From CAYMAT01 sp964388495 (GTDB taxonomy: Bacteria > Patescibacteriota > Gracilibacteria > Peribacterales > Peribacteraceae): a stretch of 27,653 bases of DNA. The DNA lies in assembly GCA_964388495.1 (NCBI GenBank), contig CAYMAT010000015.1, forward strand, positions 1 through 27,653, given 5' to 3'. Positions 1-6,400 of the stretch are shown in pieces (position 1 is the first letter of the stretch; each line of letters starts with the position of its first letter). The notes beneath the pieces are model-generated. The model searched no databases. It saw only the letters and a program-made list of their open reading frames with translations, and had not been told where the DNA came from. The position numbers and the translations under genes were made by a program.

Positions 1-402
1 CGTGAAGAGCTCCAGGTCCGGGTTGAGGATCTCGATATCCGAACTGACCTTAATATCCTTGGCCGTGACCACCATGGGACCTTTGACGTCGATCGTGACC
101 GTCTCCGGGTCCTTGCTGTGCTTGCGGAGCCAGAGCTGCTTGAGGTTGAGGCCGATGTCGAGCACCGATTCGCGCACGCCCTTGAGCGTGGCGTACTCAT
201 GCTGCACGCCGGAGACGCGCAGGGACGTGACCGCGGCGCCGGGCAAACTGCTCAAAAGCGTGCGGCGCATGGCGTTTCCCAGTGTCATGCCGTAGCCGGG
301 GGGCAACGGACCGATCACGAAAAGCACGTGCGTGTCGTCGCCCTTCTTCACCGGTGTCATGGTGAACGTCGGGAGACCGATCTCTTCCTGAATGATATGC
401 AT
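1..402 (-). CDS. rpoA: RNA polymerase alpha subunit, N-terminal part (runs off left edge)
   Basis: Alpha dimerises through its N-terminal domain to nucleate assembly of the core RNA polymerase. The 134 codons in the window contain the family signature GYGMTLGNAMRRTLLSSLPG at about residues 37-56, followed by a VQHEYATLKGVRESVLDI segment, both typical of the alpha N-terminal domain. The start is the ATG at 402, giving MHIIQEEIGLP; a pyrimidine-rich leader precedes it and no GGAGG is seen. It lies downstream of rpsD, as in the alpha operon of many bacteria, with a 68-nt gap that holds a perfect hairpin. The C-terminal domain and any rplQ would lie beyond the window. Confidence 0.97.
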   Translation of the reverse strand, partial: MHIIQEEIGLPTFTMTPVKKGDDTHVLFVIGPLPPGYGMTLGNAMRRTLLSSLPGAAVTSLRVSGVQHEYATLKGVRESVLDIGLNLKQLWLRKHSKDPETVTIDVKGPMVVTAKDIKVSSDIEILNPDLELFT

Positions 403-442
403 ACGAACGAGAGGAGAAGGAGTAGAGGAGAGAAAGGTGAGG

Positions 443-463
443 CGCGGGAAGGCTGTTCCCGCG
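443..463 (-). promoter_or_regulatory. Perfect 8-bp hairpin between rpsD and rpoA
   Basis: CGCGGGAA and TTCCCGCG form a perfect 8-bp stem around a 5-nt loop, beginning 7 nt after the rpsD stop codon. A long C/U-rich tract then leads to the rpoA start. There is no clean U-run, so it could be an attenuator, a processing site or 3'-end protection rather than a full terminator. The function is inferred from position only. Confidence 0.5.
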
Positions 464-470
464 AAAAGGT

Positions 471-1085
471 TCAGCGTGAGTAGAACTCGATGACCTGCTG
501 CATTTCGACGGACTTCTCAGCGTGGTCGGGGCTGGGAACGGAAATGACGTCGACCTTCATGGACGAAGAATCGACTTTGATCCAATCCGGGGCCGTGTAC
601 TTCTCGTGGGCGGCCAGGATAGGAGTGAAGACAGGGGAATTCTTGACCTGCGCACGGACGGTGATCACCTCCCCCGGCTTGACCTGGTAGGAGGGAACCG
701 TGACGCGCACGCCGTTGACCATGAAGAGGCCGTGACCCACAAACTGGCGGGCCTGGGGGCGGGTCATGGCAAAACCGGCGCGGTAGATGACGTTGTCCAG
801 GCGGGTCTCCAGCATGCGCTTGAGAGCGTCACCCGTCTGACCGGCGACCTTGGTGGCACGCAGGTACATGTTCTTGAACTGCTTCTCCGTGATGCCGTAC
901 ATGGAACGGACCTTCTGCTTCTCGCGCAGCTGCGTACCGAATTCGGACAGCTTGCCGATCTGCGCGCGGGGCGTCTTGCCCGGAGTGTTGGGCTTACGCT
1001 GGAGGATTTTGTCGTACTTGTCGCTGCCGAACAGGTTCATTCCCTGACGACGACACAAGCGCGCTTTTGGACCGTTGTACTTCAT
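471..1085 (-). CDS. rpsD: 30S ribosomal protein S4
   Basis: S4 is a primary 16S rRNA binding protein that starts assembly of the 30S body. In several bacteria it also represses its own operon. The 204-residue length is normal. The N-terminus reads MKYNGPKARLCRRQGMNLFG, and the S4 RNA-binding domain is visible at about residues 95-155 (LETRLDNVIYRAGFAMTRPQ followed by ARQFVGHGLFMVNGVRV). Only one cysteine (C11) is near the N-terminus, so this is the zinc-free form. It sits 26 nt downstream of rpsK, with a leader rich in C and U (CCCUCUUCU) instead of a Shine-Dalgarno sequence. Confidence 0.97.
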   Translation of the reverse strand: MKYNGPKARLCRRQGMNLFGSDKYDKILQRKPNTPGKTPRAQIGKLSEFGTQLREKQKVRSMYGITEKQFKNMYLRATKVAGQTGDALKRMLETRLDNVIYRAGFAMTRPQARQFVGHGLFMVNGVRVTVPSYQVKPGEVITVRAQVKNSPVFTPILAAHEKYTAPDWIKVDSSSMKVDVISVPSPDHAEKSVEMQQVIEFYSR

Positions 1086-1111
1086 AGTTCAGAAATTAGA
1101 AGAGGGCGAAA

Positions 1112-1585
1112 TTAGACGCGGCGCCGGCCGGGGGCGCGGCAACCACCGTGAGCAATGGGCGTGGTGTCAATAATAGAGTCAAGGTTGAGACCGGCACCCT
1201 GCAGTCCGCGGATAGCCTGTTCGCGTCCGGGGCCGAGGCCTTTGACCTCCACCGTGACGGACTCGATGCCGTACGCGGGCTTCACCTTAAGCGCGGCCGT
1301 CTCCGCAGCCACCTTGGCGGCGTACGGCGTGGACTTGCGCGTGCCCTTGAAACCGGCGGAACCGGCGCTGGACCAACCCAGGACATTGCCGTCCGGGTCC
1401 GTGAAGGTGACGATCGTGTTGTTCTCACCGCAGTGAATGCACACGCGGGCCTTGAGAATGGCGCGCTTCACCTTGCGCTTGCGAACGGGAGCAACACCGC
1501 CCTCGGGCGTGTCGGTACCCAGCAACTGCTCCGCGGTGGGAGCGGCGGGGGTGTCTGCGGCCTGTGCGGGCTTCTGGTCAGCCAT
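1112..1585 (-). CDS. rpsK: 30S ribosomal protein S11 with N-terminal extension
   Basis: S11 lines the platform of the 30S subunit near the mRNA exit. Family features are GNVLGWSSAGSAGFKGTRKS at about 68-87, GLGPGREQAIRGLQGAG, and a C-terminal GGCRAPGRRRV. At 157 residues it is about 30 longer than usual; the extra part is an Ala/Pro/Thr-rich N-terminal tail (MADQKPAQAADTPAAPTAEQ...). The usual HIHASFNN segment is replaced by CIHCGENN, creating a CxxC pair. It follows rpsM after an 18-nt gap. The extension is inferred to be translated because the only good start is the ATG at 1585. Confidence 0.96.
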   Translation of the reverse strand: MADQKPAQAADTPAAPTAEQLLGTDTPEGGVAPVRKRKVKRAILKARVCIHCGENNTIVTFTDPDGNVLGWSSAGSAGFKGTRKSTPYAAKVAAETAALKVKPAYGIESVTVEVKGLGPGREQAIRGLQGAGLNLDSIIDTTPIAHGGCRAPGRRRV

Positions 1586-1603
1586 AAAAGAGAAACGAAA
1601 GGA

Positions 1604-1984
1604 TTAGGTCTTGGTAAGAACGGTGCGTCCGGACAGACCCGTCTTCTTCTTGCCGCGCTTGGTGCGCGCATTGCGGCGGGAACTCTGTCCGCGGGCCGGG
1701 AGCTTGCGGCGGTGCCTGTAGCCACGCCACGTGCCGATATCCTGGAGACGCTTCACATCAAGCGATACTTTGCGGTTCAACTCACCTTCCGTGAGGATCT
1801 TCTCAATGCGGGAGCGCAGGCGGGCCTGGTCGGCTTCGCTGAGCGCATCCGCCTTGGTGTTGAAATCCAAGTTCAGTTCGGTCAGGAGCGTGCGGCTCAA
1901 AGAACGACCGATACCCTTCACGTACGTGAGGGCGATTTCAATGCGCTTGTTGCCTGGGAGAACGACACCGGAGATACGAAGCAT
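1604..1984 (-). CDS. rpsM: 30S ribosomal protein S13
   Basis: S13 sits in the 30S head and contacts the P-site tRNA and the intersubunit bridges. The 126-residue product begins MLRISGVVLPGNKRIEIALT and has the helix-two-turn-helix segment around LTYVKGIGRSLSRTLL. It ends with the conserved basic tail RGYRHRRKLPARGQSSRRNA. The mRNA leader ACCCCUCUCU directly precedes the ATG. It lies between rpmJ and rpsK, the standard alpha-operon order. Confidence 0.97.
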   Translation of the reverse strand: MLRISGVVLPGNKRIEIALTYVKGIGRSLSRTLLTELNLDFNTKADALSEADQARLRSRIEKILTEGELNRKVSLDVKRLQDIGTWRGYRHRRKLPARGQSSRRNARTKRGKKKTGLSGRTVLTKT

Positions 1985-2008
1985 AGAGAGGGGTAATGAC
2001 GAGGGGGA

Positions 2009-2140
2009 TCAGCCTTGGCGCTGCTTGTGCTTGGGGTTCCGCTTGCAGACGATACGGCGCACCATTTTGCCGGCGCCGTTGCGGCGCAGCACGAGGCGGC
2101 AGTACTTGCAGATGGGCTTGCAGGAAGGACGGACTTTCAT
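2009..2140 (-). CDS. rpmJ: 50S ribosomal protein L36
   Basis: This is a 43-residue zinc-ribbon ribosomal protein. The translation starts MKVRPSCKPICKYCRLVLRR and ends KRNPKHKQRQG, the invariant end of L36. The zinc ligands are C11, C14, C32 and H38, with an extra C7. It is five residues longer than the common 38-residue form because of an RRNGAGKMVRR loop. Its ATG overlaps the infA stop as ATGA (2137-2140), implying translational coupling. It ends 24 nt before rpsM. Confidence 0.95.
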   Translation of the reverse strand: MKVRPSCKPICKYCRLVLRRNGAGKMVRRIVCKRNPKHKQRQG

Positions 2141-2430
2141 GCGGCTGGGGGTGCGGAGGGTGCGGGGGCGGAGGATTCCGTGCCCGGCTGATGGGGTGAC
2201 TGGGGAGAGAAACGGTAGACGATGCGACCCTTGCTCAAGTCATACGGGGTCATTTCAATCTTCACCTTGTCTCCTGGGAGGATACGCACGCGATGTACAC
2301 GCATGCGGCCTGCCAGATGGCAAAGCAGCTGATGTCCCTTGGCCTCTTCACTGGTCACTTTGACACTGAACGTGGCATTGGGGAAACACTCCTCTACAAC
2401 GCCGACAAGTTCGATAACGTCCTTAGACAC
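2137..2430 (-). CDS. infA: Translation initiation factor IF-1 (GTG start, C-terminal tail)
   Basis: IF-1 occupies the ribosomal A site during initiation. The start taken is GTG at 2430, giving MSKDVIELVGVVEECFPNAT followed by the OB-fold core with LCHLAGRMRVHRVRILPGDKV and SKGRIVYRF. The core ends at about residue 73. An unusual 24-residue Ser/Pro/Ala-rich tail follows (SPQSPHQPGTESSAPAPS...), which most IF-1 proteins lack. The reading frame stays open upstream to 2547, but that part has no family similarity. About 150 nt of AT-rich sequence separates it from map, so a separate promoter is possible. The stop overlaps the rpmJ start. Confidence 0.94.
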   Translation of the reverse strand: MSKDVIELVGVVEECFPNATFSVKVTSEEAKGHQLLCHLAGRMRVHRVRILPGDKVKIEMTPYDLSKGRIVYRFSPQSPHQPGTESSAPAPSAPPAA

Positions 2431-2524
2431 AGAGAAACGAAAGCGCTTGGGAAAGCCGACCGATCTTACGGATGGAAAAGACCTGCGACAAGGGCGAGGA
2501 GTAGAGAAAACCAAGGAACTGTGG

Positions 2525-2579
2525 AATTTGTGTTGAAAAATTTGCAAAATGTTATATTTTAATACTTTTGGCCGGCTGG
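2525..2579 (-). promoter_or_regulatory. AT-rich gap between map and infA, possible promoter
   Basis: This is a strongly AT-rich stretch in otherwise GC-rich surroundings. On the minus strand it contains TATAAC and TTGCAA, but no convincing pair at 16-18 nt spacing. It may drive the infA-rpmJ-rpsM-rpsK-rpsD-rpoA group separately from secY-adk-map. Base composition and position are the only evidence. Confidence 0.25.
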
Positions 2580-3329
2580 CTAGGCGATTATTTCATATCC
2601 CCCCTCCGTAACCAATACGGAGTGCTCAAAGTGCGCAGAAAGGGAGCCATCACGCGTTTGGATGGTCCAACCGTCGTGCAGTTCTTTGATCTCCGGCCCC
2701 CCCATGGCTGTAATAGGCTCAATGGCGATAAGGGTATGCACCGGCAGGGTAGGCCCCGTGCCGCGCTTTCCCGTGTTTGGCACATCCGGGAACTGATGGA
2801 GTGTATCCCCCAACCCGTGACCCGTGAGTCCGTTCACGCAGGAATACCCGGCCCCCTCCACCGCACGCTGGATGGTATGGGAGATATCGCCCACTTTGGC
2901 GCCCGGGCGGACAACCTGTACCGCGGCATTGAGTGCGTCTTCACTGGCGCGCAGGAAGGTGAGCACGTCCGCGGATACGGAGCCGATGGGAACGGTGATG
3001 CAGGCATCGGTATAGAGCTCGCCGTAAATGACACCGCAGTCGATGCTCAGGATGTCACCGTCCTTGAGGACGCGGTCGCCGGGGATGCCGTGCACGCACT
3101 GCTCGTTGACGGAGGCGCAGATGGTGCCGGGGAATCCGTGGTATCCCTTAAACGCGGGACGCGCACCTTTGTGCGAGAGGATGAATTCTTCGGCGATCGT
3201 GTCGACATCCTTTGTGGTCATCCCCGCCTTCGCCCTGCTCCCCGCCAGCACCAGGCACTCACGCAGGATTTTTCCGCCGACGCGGAGGTTTTCGATTTGG
3301 GCCGGAGTGAAGATCTGGAACTTGGACAA
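2580..3329 (-). CDS. map: Methionine aminopeptidase, type I
   Basis: This enzyme removes the initiator methionine from nascent proteins using a two-metal centre. All metal ligands are in register with E. coli Map: D97, D108, H171, E204 and E235, plus the catalytic H80 in EQCVHGIPGD. The 249-residue length is that of the short type Ia form, with no N-terminal zinc finger or SH3 extension. The start codon is TTG at 3329 (MSKFQIFTPAQIENL); no better ATG exists upstream before an in-frame TAA. It follows adk, with a tandem-unit hairpin filling the gap. The secY-adk-map-infA order is classical. Confidence 0.96.
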   Translation of the reverse strand: MSKFQIFTPAQIENLRVGGKILRECLVLAGSRAKAGMTTKDVDTIAEEFILSHKGARPAFKGYHGFPGTICASVNEQCVHGIPGDRVLKDGDILSIDCGVIYGELYTDACITVPIGSVSADVLTFLRASEDALNAAVQVVRPGAKVGDISHTIQRAVEGAGYSCVNGLTGHGLGDTLHQFPDVPNTGKRGTGPTLPVHTLIAIEPITAMGGPEIKELHDGWTIQTRDGSLSAHFEHSVLVTEGGYEIIA

Positions 3330-3333
3330 GAAA

Positions 3334-3409
3334 CTAGTGGCTAGAAGTTAGAAATTAGCAAATGAACTGTATCAGAAAACTCCTAATTTCTAACCACTAA
3401 TCACTTACC
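3334..3409. repeat. Hairpin of 7-nt tandem units at the adk stop codon
   Basis: On the plus strand the left arm reads as units TAGTGGC, TAGAAGT, TAGAAAT, TAGCAAA. The right arm reads CTAATTT, CTAACCA, CTAATCA, CTTACCA. The arms are imperfect inverted complements, the best match being GTTAGAAATTAG with CTAATTTCTAAC. On the minus strand, the direction of adk, the TAG stop codon of adk is itself part of the element. It is the same architecture as 4003-4075. No U-run follows it. Confidence 0.7.
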
Positions 3410-3960
3410 ACTTTCTTCATTTCGCCATACACCTCATCCACTCCCTTCATCCCGTCTATTGCGACCACCATCCCCCGCTTTTCGTAATCCCGGATGACCG
3501 GCAGCGTCTTTTCCGTGAAGGTGTTCATGCGGCGGCGGATGATGCTTTCATCGGCGTCGTCGGCGCGGCCCTCCGTCTTGGCGCGCCCCAGGATGCGACG
3601 GACTCCCTCCTCCGGATCCAGCTTGAGGTGAATGCAGCGGAAGTCGCGACCCTGACCCTTCATGATCGCGTCGAATTCTTTCTGCTGGTCGCCGTCGCGC
3701 GGGATCCCGTCGAACAAAATTTTCTGCGTCTTGGGGCGGGACTGGATCGCCGTCTTCACCACTTGGATGATGATCTCAAACGGAACGAGTTTGCCGATAT
3801 CGATGTACGACTTCACGGTGTTGCCCAGCTCGCTTCCGGACGCCGCGATTTTGCGCAGTTCGCCCCCTGCTTCAAAAATGTCGTAGTCAAATTCCGCAGC
3901 GAGTTTTTTTGCCTGCGTGCCTTTGCCGGAGCCTTGAATGCCGAACAGAACTATATCCAT
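3397..3960 (-). CDS. adk: Adenylate kinase
   Basis: Adenylate kinase converts ATP plus AMP to two ADP. The P-loop GIQGSGKGTQ lies at residues 7-16. The AMP-site segment is FDGIPRDGDQ at 83-92, where most homologues have DGFPR. The LID is short and lacks zinc cysteines (about 125-135, GRAKTEGRADD). At 187 residues it is a small, LID-short form. It starts with ATG at 3960 (MDIVLFGIQG). It sits 109 nt downstream of secY, and the last codons and the stop lie within a 7-nt-unit hairpin element. Confidence 0.95.
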   Translation of the reverse strand: MDIVLFGIQGSGKGTQAKKLAAEFDYDIFEAGGELRKIAASGSELGNTVKSYIDIGKLVPFEIIIQVVKTAIQSRPKTQKILFDGIPRDGDQQKEFDAIMKGQGRDFRCIHLKLDPEEGVRRILGRAKTEGRADDADESIIRRRMNTFTEKTLPVIRDYEKRGMVVAIDGMKGVDEVYGEMKKVVSD

Positions 3961-4002
3961 ATGAAAATATTGTACCTGAAACCTCAGTGTGCGGATGATG
4001 AA

Positions 4003-4075
4003 TAGTAGTGGTTAGAGGTTAGTGGCTAGTAATAATTAGTGCTTATTACTAACTTCTAATCACTAACTACTAAAT
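4003..4075. repeat. Hairpin of 7-nt tandem units at the secY stop codon
   Basis: Plus-strand left arm units are TAGTGGT, TAGAGGT, TAGTGGC, TAGTAAT. Right arm units are ACTAACT, TCTAATC, ACTAACT, ACTAAAT. The arms fold back on each other. Read on the minus strand, the element begins with the TAG stop of secY and then repeats TAG every 7 nt. Because 7 is not a multiple of 3, stops appear in all three frames. Confidence 0.72.
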
Positions 4076-5353
4076 CAATTTATCATAATCATGTGCCAAC
4101 ATCTGCGCATTGATCTGGCGCATGAGCTCCATGACGACTCCAACGACGATGATCATTCCGGAACCGGAGATGAGCAGGTCCGTGGAACCGAGCGAGGAAT
4201 ATTTGGCGAAGAGGAGGGGCACCATGGCAACAGCAGCCAGGAACAGTCCACCCCAGAGGTTGAGGAGGTTGCTGGTCTTCTGGAGAAGCTTGGCGGTCTG
4301 GGGACCGGGGCGCACGCCGGGGATGAATCCCCCGCGCTTCTGGATCTGCTCGGCAACGTCCTCCGGCTTGAAGGTGACGGACACGTAGAAGTACGTGAAG
4401 GCCATGACCAGGAGGAAGTAGATAACCAGGTAGGCCATGCTGGGATTCTGCGAATTGAGGTTGCTGGTGATGAAGCTGACGACGGACTGGATGGCGGGGC
4501 GGGGCGAGCTCTGGAGGAACTGCGCGATGATGGTGGGGAACGTGATGAGCGACACGGCGAAGATGATGGGGATCATGCCTGCCTGGTTGAGACGCACGGG
4601 AATGGAGCCCTGCACCCCGCGTCCGGCGCCCTGGTTGGCGTACGTGATGGGGATGAGGCGGTGGGCGTCCGTGAAGAGCACGATGGCCACGAGCATGGCC
4701 AGCGAGACGATCAGGAACAGGTAGAAGGCGGACATGCGGCTGTCGCCGGTGGCCATGAGGCCTCCAAAGCGGGCAGGGATGCGGGCCACGATGCCCACGA
4801 AGATGATGAGCGACACGCCGTTACCAATTCCCTTCTCCGTGATCAGCTCACCCAGCCACATGAGGAACAGGGAGCCGGCAGTCACGTAGATCATGGGGAG
4901 GAGCACACCCGGGAAGGTGAGATCCACCAGGTTGACGCCGGTCTTGCCCAAGAGAACCAGGAATCCGTAGCTCTGCAGGAAAGCGAGGGGGAAAGCCAGC
5001 CAGCGCATGTACTTGTTGAGTTCCTTCTGCCCCTGGGCGCCTTCCTTACTGATGGCCTCCAGCTTGGGGAAGATAACAGTGCACAGCTGCACGATGATGG
5101 ATGCGTTGATATAGGGCGACAGACCCAGCATCACCACGCTGAAGCTGTCCAGGTCGCCACCGGTGAGAGCGGCAAAGATGCCCAGGGCTCCGCCTCCGGC
5201 GCGCGTGTCCAAAAACTGTTTGAATGCAAAAACATCCACCCCCGGCACGGCGATGTGGCCGGCAATGCGGTAGAGAACGAGAAGGAAGACCGTCACCAGA
5301 ATGCGACGACGCAGGTCCTCAGAGCGCCAAAGCTGTTGCAGGTACGTGAACAT
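4070..5353 (-). CDS. secY: Preprotein translocase subunit SecY
   Basis: SecY is the ten-helix membrane channel of the Sec pathway; the CAP proteins encoded nearby are plausible clients. The 427 residues show the family signatures: plug and TM2 region with LGLSPYINASIIVQL at 76-90, ITEKGIGNGVSLIIF at 171-185, and the cytoplasmic loop RGGFIPGVRPG at about 340-350, which contacts SecA and the ribosome. The start ATG at 5353 follows the rplO stop by 3 nt. GGAG lies 6 nt before this ATG, the only Shine-Dalgarno-like match seen among the superoperon starts, and it overlaps the rplO stop region. The stop codon is the first unit of a hairpin repeat. Confidence 0.97.
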   Translation of the reverse strand: MFTYLQQLWRSEDLRRRILVTVFLLVLYRIAGHIAVPGVDVFAFKQFLDTRAGGGALGIFAALTGGDLDSFSVVMLGLSPYINASIIVQLCTVIFPKLEAISKEGAQGQKELNKYMRWLAFPLAFLQSYGFLVLLGKTGVNLVDLTFPGVLLPMIYVTAGSLFLMWLGELITEKGIGNGVSLIIFVGIVARIPARFGGLMATGDSRMSAFYLFLIVSLAMLVAIVLFTDAHRLIPITYANQGAGRGVQGSIPVRLNQAGMIPIIFAVSLITFPTIIAQFLQSSPRPAIQSVVSFITSNLNSQNPSMAYLVIYFLLVMAFTYFYVSVTFKPEDVAEQIQKRGGFIPGVRPGPQTAKLLQKTSNLLNLWGGLFLAAVAMVPLLFAKYSSLGSTDLLISGSGMIIVVGVVMELMRQINAQMLAHDYDKLI

Positions 5354-5356
5354 GGC

Positions 5357-5797
5357 TTACTCCGTGACAATCGTGACGGATCCGCCGGCCTTTTCCACGG
5401 CCTGCTTGGCGGACTTGGAAGCGGCGTTGACGGTGAGTGCGAATTTCTTGGTCACGGCACCGCGGCCCAACAGCTTCACGGGCAGCTTGGTGCGGATGAT
5501 CTTCTCCGTGCGGAGCGCGGCAACATCGTAGGAGCCGGCATCCAGCGTCTCCAATACATCCAGGTTGAGAGGCTCAAAGTTCACGCGGCGCGGGTGCGTG
5601 AAACCGCCCAGTTTGGGCTGGCGGACGATGAGCGGAACCTGACCACCTTCAAAGCCGTGTTTGCGGCCCTTGCCGGTGCGGGACTGCTGACCTTTGGTAC
5701 CGCGGCCTGCCGTGGTACCGCCTCCGGCGCTGTTTCCGCGCGCGACGCGCTTGCGAAGTTTGCGACTGCCGGGGTTGGGACGAAGTGTATGGAGCAT
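5357..5797 (-). CDS. rplO: 50S ribosomal protein L15
   Basis: L15 binds 23S rRNA late in 50S assembly. The product has the glycine/arginine-rich N-terminus (MLHTLRPNPGSRKLRKRVAR, then GGGTTAGRGTKGQQSRTGKG) and a C-terminal segment KSAKQAVEKAGGSVTIV. The ATG at 5797 (146 residues) is preferred because L15 proteins typically begin M-x-L-x-x-L, and because a promoter-like -10 overlaps the alternative ATG at 5809 (MPVRMLHT...). rplO is now the first gene of its transcription unit, since the upstream neighbour is divergent. No rpmD gene precedes it. Confidence 0.94.
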   Translation of the reverse strand: MLHTLRPNPGSRKLRKRVARGNSAGGGTTAGRGTKGQQSRTGKGRKHGFEGGQVPLIVRQPKLGGFTHPRRVNFEPLNLDVLETLDAGSYDVAALRTEKIIRTKLPVKLLGRGAVTKKFALTVNAASKSAKQAVEKAGGSVTIVTE

Positions 5798-5807
5798 GCG
5801 GACGGGC

Positions 5808-5836
5808 ATCGTAGGGGAAGAAGAGCGGCAGGTCAA
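5808..5836 (-). promoter_or_regulatory. Candidate promoter of rplO-secY-adk-map
   Basis: On the minus strand TTGACC (5831-5836) and TACGAT (5808-5813) are separated by exactly 17 nt. The rplO ATG at 5797 lies 10 nt beyond the -10, implying a leader of only a few nucleotides. A promoter is needed here because the upstream gene is divergent. Confidence 0.5.
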
Positions 5837-5856
5837 AGGAGATTTGCAGGCCGCTC

Positions 5857-5865
5857 TGGTATTCT
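5857..5865 (+). promoter_or_regulatory. Candidate extended -10 promoter for the CAP gene pair
   Basis: TGG followed by TATTCT matches an extended -10 (TGn plus hexamer) with no clear -35. Seven nucleotides separate it from the ATG at 5873, so the transcript would begin at or next to the start codon. Confidence 0.4.
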
Positions 5866-5872
5866 GCCAGCC

Positions 5873-6400
5873 ATGTCCATGACGGCGTCCCTCTTGGGAC
5901 TTACGGCAGCCATAACCCTCATTACAGGGGGAAAAACCTCCAATACGAGCAGTTTGGCGACGCCCCCCACCGTGCCCGCGCAGGCATCGCCCGCATTCCC
6001 CTATGCGCAGCAGGTCCTGGATCTGGTGAATGCCGAGCGCAAGTCGCGGAAACTTTCGCCCCTCACCCTCAATGCCAAGCTGACTCTGGCCGCCCAGAAA
6101 CACGCGGAGGACATGGCGGCCCGCACGTACTTCTCGCATGAGACCCCGGAGAAGAAAACAGCCCTGGACCGCATCCGCGCCACCGGGTATCTGGATCCGC
6201 CCTGCGCATGCTCGCTCCACACCGCGTACGGGGAAAACATCGCGCGCGGCCAGACCACCGCCGCACAAGTGATGCGGGACTGGATGAATTCGCCCGTGCA
6301 CAAAGGGAATATTTTGACCCCCGGATTCCGCGAGATGGGCGTGGGCTTCAAAAACAACGTGTGGGTGGAAACCTTTGGCACTAACGAAGTCATCCGCTGA
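5873..6400 (+). CDS. Secreted CAP/SCP-domain protein
   Basis: This is a CAP (cysteine-rich secretory/antigen 5/PR-1) family protein of 175 residues; bacterial members are extracellular and mostly of unknown activity. Residues 1-20 (MSMTASLLGLTAAITLITGG) are a weak signal or anchor segment, followed by a Ser/Thr/Pro linker. The CAP domain spans about 42-172, with the cavity residues H89 (YFSHE), E121 (YGENIARG) and H143 (SPVHKGNIL). A CxC pair (C111, C113) precedes the GEN motif and recurs in the next gene. The frame is open further upstream, but an earlier start would overlap rplO. Its stop overlaps the start of the next gene by one base, so the two are an operon and likely a duplication. Confidence 0.88.
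   Translation: MSMTASLLGLTAAITLITGGKTSNTSSLATPPTVPAQASPAFPYAQQVLDLVNAERKSRKLSPLTLNAKLTLAAQKHAEDMAARTYFSHETPEKKTALDRIRATGYLDPPCACSLHTAYGENIARGQTTAAQVMRDWMNSPVHKGNILTPGFREMGVGFKNNVWVETFGTNEVIR

Noticed and set aside
1731..2363. A 210-codon plus-strand frame over rpsM, rpmJ and infA
   Set aside because: It is antisense to three recognised translation genes and its product is Arg/Cys-rich without family features.
4091..6400. A 769-codon open frame on the plus strand across secY and rplO
   Set aside because: All but its last 176 codons are antisense to secY and rplO, which have unmistakable family motifs. Only the CAP-domain part from 5873 is real.
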